From Rhodanobacter ginsengisoli (GTDB taxonomy: Bacteria; Pseudomonadota; Gammaproteobacteria; Xanthomonadales; Rhodanobacteraceae), in contig NZ_JBHSNF010000002.1 in NCBI RefSeq assembly GCF_042657065.1, positions 248,001-312,000 of the forward strand: 64,000 bases of DNA, in the 5' to 3' direction. This document shows, piece by piece, positions 41,353 to 48,797 of the stretch. The stretch's first letter is position 1. Every line of letters starts with the position of its first letter. Under the pieces are notes generated by a model, which searched no databases, was not told the DNA's origin, and saw only the letters and a list, made by a program, of their open reading frames with translations. Made by a program: the position numbers and the translations under genes.

Positions 41353-43323
41353 CTAACTTTGAAGACTATTTACGAGTTGATCCCTGCTATTCGAGGATAA
41401 ATTGTCTCGCTGCAATTTCAGACGCTCAAGCAACGCCCCATTAGTCAGCTCGAAACCTTCCAGTAACGTGTACCAATTAAGCACGTATCGCTTCATTCGC
41501 TCATCTTCAGCAACCAAACCAGTTTCACCACGGTGTAGTTGGTTTCTGAGGCGGCTCTCGATTTCCGTATCAGCGTCAGAAATCTTCCTCCCAACGAGAA
41601 TCAATTCAAAGTAGGTGTGCTCGCTCGTGAACTCAGCATGTCTTTTTATGATAGCTGCATAATCTTCAATTTGCCGAAGGTGCTTAACATTCAGCGAGAT
41701 GCTTGGTCGCTTTATCTCGACCACCACGCATCGATAATATCTTTTACCAAAGGAGTCAGTTGCCATGAACTTCCTTGCCAAGAACAAATCAGGCTGTCGA
41801 TTTGCTCCATCTATAGTTGCATCTCCTTCTAGGTCTTTCTGATCCACAGCACCGACGCCATGAAGGCTGTCACGCAGTCCTTTGGCAACTCTAGTAAAGG
41901 TTGCTTCCTCCGCCCCAAGAATTTCGTACTGCGCACCGAATAGCCAAGTGTTGTTCTCAATAATTTTTTGCAGATCGGGTGTCTCACGCACATCAGCATA
42001 GTGAACCGTCATCAATTCACGTAGCTCATAGACTGCTTTCTGCCTTCTCTGGAGTAACTCGATTGTACTGACGATATTCTCCAGCGTTGTCTGCTTTAGC
42101 TGTGAAGCCAAGGCATCAACTGACGTCTGATCAAGCTCAAGGACACCATTCAATACATCGAGAAGAGATTCGTTCTCATTCGACACCGAAAGCCTGTCCA
42201 GAAGCCTCACAAGAATTTTCTTTTGCTTCTTATTGAGTGAGTTAAAAACTGCCGGATCAGCAGTATAGATCGACCGAACTATCGTCTTCGTATTGCCTAA
42301 CCGCCACGCAGCGTAGTCACGCGGCAGATCCGTGTAGGATGGAAAAACACCTTCGTCCTCATACCTAGCGATTTCTGCATCGACGTACTTTCTCAGAAAG
42401 TCGTCGTAGACCTGTCGTGTCAAGATCGCAAGTCGTTTTACTAACGACCGCCACTCTTCAGACTCCGGTGTATTGGCAGCCCCCTGAAATAGATTAGATC
42501 TCTCGGCAAAATTATCTGCCCATTCCGACTGTACATAAACACTGGTGAAAAAATTTGGCTTGTTGTTGAGGGTACTGAGATGCCTGTAAACCGTGCGACC
42601 TGATGAATTGAGCAAGTATGTATACGACTTTTCAGAACTCGGCTTTTCTTCCCAACGAATGACTTTGGTCTTAAAAAGTGCATTTCCTACATGACAGGTA
42701 TCTTCACAAATTTCGTGTCGAGGAACCGAAACAGCCTCATTGTTAATGATCAATTCTTTGTCTTGATTTAGGGCAAGGAACCAGCCGAATTCGTTTGAAA
42801 ATAATTGGCGTAATACCGCACGTTCGGGCAGGTTTTCGAAAATTCTCTGTAGCTCTACAAGGGTACCGGTATTGCCATCCGGAATGCGGTTATGATGCTG
42901 ATCCGCGTCCAAAGCCTGAGCCTCGTACCATTTCACGTTATCGCTGGTGACTGTGATGATGGCTTCGCCCACGACCGACTTTGTATACCACCTTGCTTCA
43001 TGGGCCAGCCTGTGGAAAGCGAGGCGCCCGCGACCATGTGAGCCGCGCTGTGCCGCATCTTCCTTCTTGTCCGATTCGTTAAATCGGCCAAAGTTGTTCT
43101 TGATGTTTTGAAAGTCAATGCCTTCGCCATCATCGAGTACCGTGACTTCGCTAGTGCCGTCAAGAGGATTCTCTTCGGTCGAAACGCGAACACGATTGGC
43201 TTTGGCGTCGAAGCCGTTCCACACCAATTCAAAAATTGCCCGATATGGGTCGATAGACTTGAAATGTTTCTTGATGCCCTCGTCGCTAATTTCTGTAGCA
43301 CCAGAAATGTTGGTGGCAGCCAT
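41353..43323 (-). CDS. GHKL (MORC-like) ATPase fused to a Shedu/DUF4263-like nuclease
   Basis: 656 aa from ATG at 43323, with AAGGA upstream. The N-terminal GHKL ATPase has N box ELVWNGFDA (E32, N36, D39), G1 DDGEGID (D64–D70) and G2 GSHGRGR (94–100); this looks like MORC or other Hsp90-type ATPases of defence islands. A middle region (about 220–440) is helical. The C-terminal domain (about 451–600) begins IIENNTWLFG, a Shedu hallmark, and shows a PD-(D/E)XK core of PD at 511–512 and EIK at 536–538. This predicts ATP-gated DNA nuclease activity in phage or plasmid defence. AT-rich relative to the chromosome. Confidence 0.75.
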   Translation of the reverse strand: MAATNISGATEISDEGIKKHFKSIDPYRAIFELVWNGFDAKANRVRVSTEENPLDGTSEVTVLDDGEGIDFQNIKNNFGRFNESDKKEDAAQRGSHGRGRLAFHRLAHEARWYTKSVVGEAIITVTSDNVKWYEAQALDADQHHNRIPDGNTGTLVELQRIFENLPERAVLRQLFSNEFGWFLALNQDKELIINNEAVSVPRHEICEDTCHVGNALFKTKVIRWEEKPSSEKSYTYLLNSSGRTVYRHLSTLNNKPNFFTSVYVQSEWADNFAERSNLFQGAANTPESEEWRSLVKRLAILTRQVYDDFLRKYVDAEIARYEDEGVFPSYTDLPRDYAAWRLGNTKTIVRSIYTADPAVFNSLNKKQKKILVRLLDRLSVSNENESLLDVLNGVLELDQTSVDALASQLKQTTLENIVSTIELLQRRQKAVYELRELMTVHYADVRETPDLQKIIENNTWLFGAQYEILGAEEATFTRVAKGLRDSLHGVGAVDQKDLEGDATIDGANRQPDLFLARKFMATDSFGKRYYRCVVVEIKRPSISLNVKHLRQIEDYAAIIKRHAEFTSEHTYFELILVGRKISDADTEIESRLRNQLHRGETGLVAEDERMKRYVLNWYTLLEGFELTNGALLERLKLQRDNLSSNSRDQLVNSLQS

Positions 43324-43698
43324 TTTCAATCCTTGGTGGCGTGGTCTTGGTGCGTTGGTAATTTTGGCGTTCAAGGCTAGGTCTCCGGCTAGGCTCGGTA
43401 TGTTTGAGCCTCTGACGGCACATCCTGACCTCAATCGCTCTCACAGTTTGAGAAGGTCGAAGTACTTGTCATACATCAAGGTGAAACATTTTTGTGATTC
43501 CGGAGGATGAAGGAACCAGCGCCGGGAGCATCACTGGAGGGGCCGTCATGATTGCAGCCCAGGGCTCGGGGTGAGAGTGGACTTCTTCTACACAGCAACT
43601 TAAAAGGTCCACTCTGCGCACCGTGCCGGTATTCACCAAAATGATCAACAAACTCCTGCTAGCGGTCTGCTATTGGGGCTCACCAACAAAGCCGCGAC
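43324..43698. other. Gap upstream of the ATPase–nuclease gene, no gene found
   Basis: 375 bp without a convincing reading frame, separating the ATPase–nuclease gene from the small protein/ParA pair. It should contain the promoter of the ATPase–nuclease gene on the minus strand. I see no strong hairpin or repeat. Confidence 0.5.
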
Positions 43699-44100
43699 CT
43701 AAGGGGACTTGCCCCCTCTGGCTACCCTACGATACATGCCGATATCGCTAATTTCCCTAGCCGCAAACTCGGTCAAGTTTCTTCGAGCGACACTGCCCGG
43801 CCTGATATCCAGCGCAGCGAGCAAGCCAAGTATTTCATCACGAGACGCTCGGATCGAAATGAAATAGTCCCGAAGGCTGTCCGCATCCATAGCCATCAAT
43901 TCGTCGGGACCTTTGGTCTGCAGGCTACGAACCTCCTCAACGATCCATTTGACGACATCTCGTCTTTTCATCTTCGAATGCGGGGGGCTCTCTCTTTGAC
44001 AAGCCTCTAGGAGTTCGGAGATTGTCAAATCACTGCCGTCTAAGCCAGCGATCGCACCCTCTACACCTAACCATTCAATAAGCTTTTCAACATTGATCAT
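43699..44100 (-). CDS. Small helical protein coupled to a ParA-like ATPase
   Basis: 133 aa from ATG at 44100, which overlaps the ParA stop as ATGA; ATG at 44106 would add two residues. The sequence is predicted almost entirely alpha-helical and acidic in the middle (DELMAMDADSLRDYF), with a basic C-terminus (MYRRVARGGK). No known family is recognised. Small proteins paired with ParA-type ATPases often act as DNA-binding adaptors or activators; this would fit but is inference. It lies between the ParA gene and the ATPase–nuclease gene, all in the same direction. Confidence 0.7.
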   Translation of the reverse strand: MINVEKLIEWLGVEGAIAGLDGSDLTISELLEACQRESPPHSKMKRRDVVKWIVEEVRSLQTKGPDELMAMDADSLRDYFISIRASRDEILGLLAALDIRPGSVARRNLTEFAAREISDIGMYRRVARGGKSP

Positions 44101-44984
44101 GGACATTCCCGCATAAACTCTCTGGTCATCGCACGAAACTGCTCTGCTTGCTTTGCTGCGTTCGCTCCGCCCACGTCATACACGGCGGCACGCTGCGCCG
44201 CAGCGATACGCAGACCGTCACCTTCAGTCACGTAGCTGTCAAATATCTTCCCACCCGCACGCTTCAAGCGGTTGAATTCATGCAATTCCGTTTGCTTGAG
44301 CTCCTCGCCATATTCCCTTGCCATCATGCCGATCGCACCTGAAAAGATCGTTTCTTGATAATGATCTTCGATATTCAGTGCATGCCTCACCATCGAAATA
44401 TCATCATTCACGTTGGAAATTTCGCCGATAACGGTGGCCACACCGATGGAGGATTGTCTATCCAGCTTGACTGGAGACACACAATAGTCGGAAGCGTAAA
44501 TGATGGATCTCATCACATCAGATACTTCAGGATGGGAGTCAATCAGCACATAGTCGTATTTATCTTTCAAAGGCTGAAGAACAAAATCAATTATTTTCAT
44601 GTGACGCAACAATATGAGGTTGTTCTCACGAATGTTGTTGGTGCTCGGCAACTTATCTCGCGACACTGTGGAAAGGCGAGGGTCAGCCGCGATTAGATCA
44701 AGACCTTCTCGGCACTCGACGATTTCAATGTCTAAAGTCTGTACTGAAGCGCTATAGAGCTGCTGAAATTTGTTAAATAGAGTCACGCCGGTTGGGACAG
44801 TCTTCCCAAAGCCCTCGATCAGCTCCGGGAAAAACCTGCCCGATATACCGCCCCGCTGGTAGTCGGCATCGATCACAAGAACGCGTTTTTGGTGGTAGCG
44901 GTTTAACGCAACTGCGATGTGGTAGCAGGCCGTGGTCTTCCCCACGCCGCCCTTCTCGCTGATGAAACCAACAACAGTGGCCAT
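44097..44984 (-). CDS. ParA/MinD-like P-loop ATPase
   Basis: 295 aa from ATG at 44984 after AAGGAAT. A deviant Walker A motif, EKGGVGKTT (10–18), includes signature lysine K11 and catalytic K16, and VLIDSHPEVSD is the Walker B region. Unlike chromosomal ParA there is no adjacent parB or helix-turn-helix extension. A central helical insertion (about 60–100) and a long C-terminal helical tail are present. ATP-dependent dimerisation on DNA or membrane is expected. The product is coupled to a 133-aa protein and lies in a low-GC island beside tRNA-Ser, suggesting an island-maintenance or defence role. Confidence 0.82.
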   Translation of the reverse strand: MATVVGFISEKGGVGKTTACYHIAVALNRYHQKRVLVIDADYQRGGISGRFFPELIEGFGKTVPTGVTLFNKFQQLYSASVQTLDIEIVECREGLDLIAADPRLSTVSRDKLPSTNNIRENNLILLRHMKIIDFVLQPLKDKYDYVLIDSHPEVSDVMRSIIYASDYCVSPVKLDRQSSIGVATVIGEISNVNDDISMVRHALNIEDHYQETIFSGAIGMMAREYGEELKQTELHEFNRLKRAGGKIFDSYVTEGDGLRIAAAQRAAVYDVGGANAAKQAEQFRAMTREFMRECP

Positions 44985-45096
44985 GACTATTCCTTGTGCT
45001 GTGATCGCGCCGACCCGCGCCGTCATCACCTTCGAGGGCTAGGCCAGATCTGGTTCGAGACCACAAGTTTCACATAAATGTTGGTCCTTGCGGCAT

Positions 45097-45133
45097 AACG
45101 CCATCGGAAGGGGGAAGACCCCCTTATGGCGTT
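45097..45133. repeat. Nested hairpin upstream of the ParA-like gene
   Basis: AACGCCAT (45097–45104) pairs with ATGGCGTT (45126–45133) around an inner stem AAGGGGG/CCCCCTT with an AAGA loop; only CGG bulges. It lies about 110 bp upstream of the ParA-like start, the position of an operator or centromere-like site. A second short palindrome, AAATTCGT-N5-ACGAATTT, is at 45217–45237. Confidence 0.6.
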
Positions 45134-45273
45134 TAGGGCAAACTGACGCGTGGGACTTGTTCGGTTCAACCTGAGCCTAACCCCTACCCCGCTGCGGGGC
45201 CAGCTTGCGGCTGTCTAAATTCGTTCCAGACGAATTTGTCGAACCCGGCGGGCTGTCACCCAGTCGTCACCAT

Positions 45274-45311
45274 CAAAAACGCAAAACGCCCTACACGAGG
45301 GCGTTTTGCGT
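45274..45311 (-). terminator. Intrinsic terminator of tRNA-Ser
   Basis: A perfect 14-bp stem (45279–45292 with 45298–45311) and a 5-base loop, followed on the minus strand by five T residues. It directly follows the tRNA 3' end. Confidence 0.9.
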
Positions 45312-45314
45312 ATC

Positions 45315-45404
45315 TGGCGGAGAGAGTGGGATTCGAACCCACGGAAGGTTTGACCCTTCGCCGGTTTTCAAGACCGGTGCCTTAAACCACTCGGCCATCT
45401 CTCC
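45315..45404 (-). tRNA. serT: tRNA-Ser (anticodon TGA)
   Basis: 90 nt including the encoded CCA. Acceptor stem GGAGAGA pairs with TCTCTCC, the anticodon loop is CTTGAAA (anticodon UGA), there is a long variable arm typical of serine tRNAs, and the T loop is GTTCGAATCC. serS lies just upstream on the same strand. The left side (3' end of the tRNA) borders the low-GC accessory cluster, so this is a likely integration target. Confidence 0.95.
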
Positions 45405-45458
45405 AGAACTTGTTGTCTTGCCGTGGCACGTCGTGGCACCACAGCGGCACGGAGTTTA

Positions 45459-45842
45459 TCAGGAACGTTGCGGTGGGCGGATATTGCGGTCCTTCTTCGA
45501 CAACGCGAGCAGGCTGGCGAAAAGGATGGTAACGGGGATCAGGCCGCCCAGGATCGGCAGCAGCAGGATCGGTTCGCGCAGCAGCATCGGCAGCAGTTGG
45601 GTGGCGCTGGCACAGGCGATCACGGCGATGCGCCAGTTGCGGCGGTGGGCGGCGAACCAGAAGCTGGCCGTGAGCAGCGCGACGGCCAGCGACGACAGGA
45701 TGAAGTCGACGGGGTGCATCGGCCACCACACGGCGAAGATCAGCCGGCTGCCGATGAAGGCGAGCAAGCTGCTGATCAGGCACAGGCTGGCGACGCGTTC
45801 GACCTTGCTCCACGAACCCGGCGTCGGCGCCGCGGGGTTCAT
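45459..45842 (-). CDS. Small integral membrane protein after serS
   Basis: 127 aa with four hydrophobic helices (about 16–36, 42–64, 70–86 and 90–112). It begins at 45842, overlapping the serS stop as ATGA, so it is co-transcribed with serS. Tail residues SKKDRNIRPPQRS are basic. No known domain. It was probably retained with serS across relatives, but function is unknown. Confidence 0.7.
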   Translation of the reverse strand: MNPAAPTPGSWSKVERVASLCLISSLLAFIGSRLIFAVWWPMHPVDFILSSLAVALLTASFWFAAHRRNWRIAVIACASATQLLPMLLREPILLLPILGGLIPVTILFASLLALSKKDRNIRPPQRS

Positions 45843-47119
45843 GCGATGCGGTCCAGCCCGGCCATGTACGGGCGCAGCACGTCGGGCACGGTGATCGAGC
45901 CGTCGTCGTTCTGGTAGTTCTCCATCACGGCGATCAGGGTGCGGCCGATGGCGAGGCCGGAGCCGTTGAGGGTGTGCACCAGTTCGGGCTTGCCGCTTTC
46001 GGTATTGCGCACGCGGGCCTGCAGGCGGCGGGCCTGGAAGTCCTCGCAGTTGGAGCAGCTGGAGATTTCACGATAGGTCTGCTGGCTGGGCAGCCACACT
46101 TCGAGGTCGTAGGTCTTGGTTGACTGGAAGCCCATGTCGCCGGTGCACAGCAGCAGCTTGCGGTACGGCAGGTCGAGTTTCTGCAGCACGGCCTCGGCGT
46201 GGCCGACCATTTCCTCGAGCTGCGCGTAGGAGTCCTCGGCGCGGGCGACCTGCACCATCTCGACTTTCTCGAACTGGTGCTGGCGGATCATGCCGCGGGT
46301 GTCGCGGCCGTAGCTGCCGGCCTCGGCGCGGAAGCACAGCGAGTGCGCGGTGAAGCGCAGCGGCAGCGCGTCGGCGTCCTGGATGGTGTCGCGCACCAGA
46401 TTGGTCAGCGCCACTTCGGCGGTGGGAATCAGGTAGCGTTTGGTATCACCGACCTGGGTGGCGAACAGGTCTTCCTCGAACTTCGGCAACTGGGTGGTGC
46501 CGTACATGCTGTCGCTGTTGACCAGCACCGGCACGTTGCATTCGAGGTAGCCGTGTTCGCCGGTGTGCAGGTCGAGCATGAACTGGCCGATCGCCCGATG
46601 CAGGCGGGCGAGCTGGCCACGCAGCACGGTGAAGCGCGCGCCGGACAGCTTGGCGCCGGCGTCGCCATCGAGCCAGCCGTGGCGTTCGCCCAGTTCGACG
46701 TGATCCTTCACCGCGAACGCGAATGCGCGCGGCGCGCCCCAGCGGCTGACTTCGAGGTTGTCGCTTTCGTCCTTGCCGATCGGCACCGACTCGTGCGGAA
46801 TGTTCGGGATGCCCGAGGCGATCTCGGCCAGCTTCGCCTGCACCTCGGCCAGCGCCTGTTCGTTGGCCTTGAGCTGGTCGGCCATCTCGGCGACCTCGGC
46901 CATCAGCGGCGCCACGTCCTCGCCCTTGCCCTTGGCCTGGCCGATCGCCTTGGAACGGGTGTTGCGCAGGTTCTGCAGCTCCTGCGTCTGCATCGCCAAT
47001 TGCTTGCGCGAACTCTCCAGGGTCTCGAGGGTGGCGACGTCGAGCATGAAGCCACGGGTGTCCTTGAGACGTGCGGCGGTTTCGGCGAGGCGCGAGCGCA
47101 GCAGTGCGGGATCCAGCAT
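45839..47119 (-). CDS. serS: Seryl-tRNA synthetase
   Basis: 426 aa from ATG at 47119 (a longer in-frame ORF to 47278 has no start context). The N-terminal coiled-coil arm (about 30–100) recognises the long variable arm of tRNA-Ser. The class II catalytic core has motif 2 (LCFRAEAGSYGRDTRG) and motif 3 (LNGSGLAIGRTLIAV). It charges tRNA-Ser with serine and also tRNA-Sec. The cognate tRNA-Ser(UGA) is encoded 435 bp downstream on the same strand. Confidence 0.97.
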   Translation of the reverse strand: MLDPALLRSRLAETAARLKDTRGFMLDVATLETLESSRKQLAMQTQELQNLRNTRSKAIGQAKGKGEDVAPLMAEVAEMADQLKANEQALAEVQAKLAEIASGIPNIPHESVPIGKDESDNLEVSRWGAPRAFAFAVKDHVELGERHGWLDGDAGAKLSGARFTVLRGQLARLHRAIGQFMLDLHTGEHGYLECNVPVLVNSDSMYGTTQLPKFEEDLFATQVGDTKRYLIPTAEVALTNLVRDTIQDADALPLRFTAHSLCFRAEAGSYGRDTRGMIRQHQFEKVEMVQVARAEDSYAQLEEMVGHAEAVLQKLDLPYRKLLLCTGDMGFQSTKTYDLEVWLPSQQTYREISSCSNCEDFQARRLQARVRNTESGKPELVHTLNGSGLAIGRTLIAVMENYQNDDGSITVPDVLRPYMAGLDRIA

Positions 47120-47225
47120 GGTCGAGTCCAGATGAAGGCTTGAACTGCGAATTATCGCTGCCGGGCGGCAATCGCCGCAATGAATACCGGGCGGCCGGAC
47201 GCCGCCGCCCGGCACATCGCCCGCT

Positions 47226-47804
47226 TCAACGGGCCAGCTTGCGCTCGCTGCGACCCAGCCACCAGGCCATCGCGGCACCGGCGAGCAGCCAGCCGATCAA
47301 CTGCTCGGCCAGCGCGGCCAGGGTGAAATCCAGCGGAAAGCGGTACCAGTTCCAGAACGGCAGCAAGGTACCGAGCCAGGCGAATACCGCCGCGGCGGCC
47401 GCTATCGCCAGGCGCCGGCGGAAGCCCAGCCCGGCCAGCCCCATCACGAACGCCAGCGCCAGCGCCGACAGCGTGTCCGACGCCCATTGCCGCCCGATCT
47501 GCGGCCCCATCTGCATCATGTCGGTGCCCCGCGGCTGGTAGACCACCCAGGCATACGGCGAGCGGATGGCCTTGACCGAATAGGCCGTGACCTCGGCCGG
47601 ATCATGCATCTTCTTCGGGTCCAGCGAGGGCAGCAGGTACACCCCGGCCTGCCCGCCCAGCCCTTCCTGCAGGCCGCTGAGCGCCACGTTTTCATTGACC
47701 GGAAGCTTCAAACCCACCGAGCCCAGGCCCAGCGCCATGTGCGCCGTCACGCCCCAGATGAACATCACGATGCCGCCGATCAAGCCTGCTATCAGTACGC
47801 GCAT
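47226..47804 (-). CDS. Hypothetical membrane protein with periplasmic loop
   Basis: 192 aa from ATG at 47804, with GGGAGGGG upstream. A first membrane helix (about 3–21) is followed by an exported loop of about 80 residues (LQEGLGGQAGVYLLPSLDPKK…), and three or four helices fill the C-terminal half. The layout recurs in uncharacterised proteins of Xanthomonadales. No catalytic motif is visible. It is upstream of serS on the same strand with about 106 bp between, so an operon is possible. Confidence 0.7.
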   Translation of the reverse strand: MRVLIAGLIGGIVMFIWGVTAHMALGLGSVGLKLPVNENVALSGLQEGLGGQAGVYLLPSLDPKKMHDPAEVTAYSVKAIRSPYAWVVYQPRGTDMMQMGPQIGRQWASDTLSALALAFVMGLAGLGFRRRLAIAAAAAVFAWLGTLLPFWNWYRFPLDFTLAALAEQLIGWLLAGAAMAWWLGRSERKLAR

Positions 47805-47979
47805 GGTCTGCCCCTCCCTTGATGACAATGCAATTTATGTCGCGTCGTGTGGCACAGGCAAGGGCGAACGCAGCAGCGGACGATGCCGGTTCCATCGTCG
47901 CCAATGGCGGACGTCCGGGCCTGACATGCGCATAATGACGAGACATCTCCATCCACCCGCGACGAAAGGACCAACCCGC

Positions 47980-48771
47980 ATGAATGCAGCGACCGACGGT
48001 TCCGCACCCCGCCATGCGCTGCGGCGATGGTCGCTGGCGATGACCTGCCTCGGCACCGCGCTCGGTGTGCTGGCCGTGCTGGCGGTGCTGCTGCCCGGGC
48101 CGGCCTATCGCCACGGGTTGATCGGTCTGAGCCGCGCCTTCGGCACGATCCGCCTCGGTGCGATCGGCGGTCTCGCCGCAGTGGCGGTTTCACTGGTGGC
48201 GATCGCGCTGACGCTGCTCGCACGCCATCGACGCTACGCGCTCTACGCGATGTTCGGCCTGCTGCTGGGCGCCTTCGCCTTCGTGCCACCGTGGCTGCTG
48301 CTCAGGAAGGCCCGCTCGCTGCCGGCGATTCACGACATCAGCACCGATACCGTCGACCCGCCGCAGTTCGAGGCCATCCTGCCGTTGCGCGCGAAGGCGC
48401 CCAATTCACCGGTCTACGGCGGTGCCGAGGTTGCCGCCCAGCAGTCCGCGGCCTACCCGGACATCCAGCCGCTGCATCTGGCGCACGCCGCCGCCGAGGT
48501 GCTGGCCGCCGCGCACGAGACTGCCCTGGCCATGGGGTGGCAGATCGTGGCGGAGCAAGCCGATGCCGGGCGGCTGGAAGCCACCGCGACCACGCACTGG
48601 TTCGGCTTCAAGGACGACATCGTCATCCGGGTGCGTCCCGAGGGCAGCGGGTCGCGGCTGGATATCCGCTCGGAGTCGCGCCTGGGCGGAAGCGACGTGG
48701 GCGCCAATGCGGCGCGCATCCGCCGCTTTACCGAACGGCTGAAGCATCGGCTGGGCCGCGCCGGCACCTGA
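47980..48771 (+). CDS. DUF1499 membrane protein
   Basis: 263 aa from ATG at 47980. Three membrane helices occupy the first 110 residues; the C-terminal 130 residues form a DUF1499 domain: PLRAKAPNSPVYGG, then the closing pattern EATATTHWFGFKDDIVIRV and SRLGGSDVGANAARIR. The latter RSxSRxGxxDxGxNxxRI motif is the family's signature. Found in periplasm-facing proteins of many proteobacteria; function unknown. It converges with rarA, 26 bp apart. Confidence 0.85.
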   Translation: MNAATDGSAPRHALRRWSLAMTCLGTALGVLAVLAVLLPGPAYRHGLIGLSRAFGTIRLGAIGGLAAVAVSLVAIALTLLARHRRYALYAMFGLLLGAFAFVPPWLLLRKARSLPAIHDISTDTVDPPQFEAILPLRAKAPNSPVYGGAEVAAQQSAAYPDIQPLHLAHAAAEVLAAAHETALAMGWQIVAEQADAGRLEATATTHWFGFKDDIVIRVRPEGSGSRLDIRSESRLGGSDVGANAARIRRFTERLKHRLGRAGT

Positions 48772-48797
48772 TCGACCGCGCGCCGGCCGGATCGGAC

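Noticed and set aside
45205..45894. 229-codon plus-strand frame across tRNA-Ser
   Set aside because: It contains the GGESGIRTHGR…FKTGALNHSA string that arises whenever a tRNA-Ser gene is translated on the wrong strand; not a protein gene.
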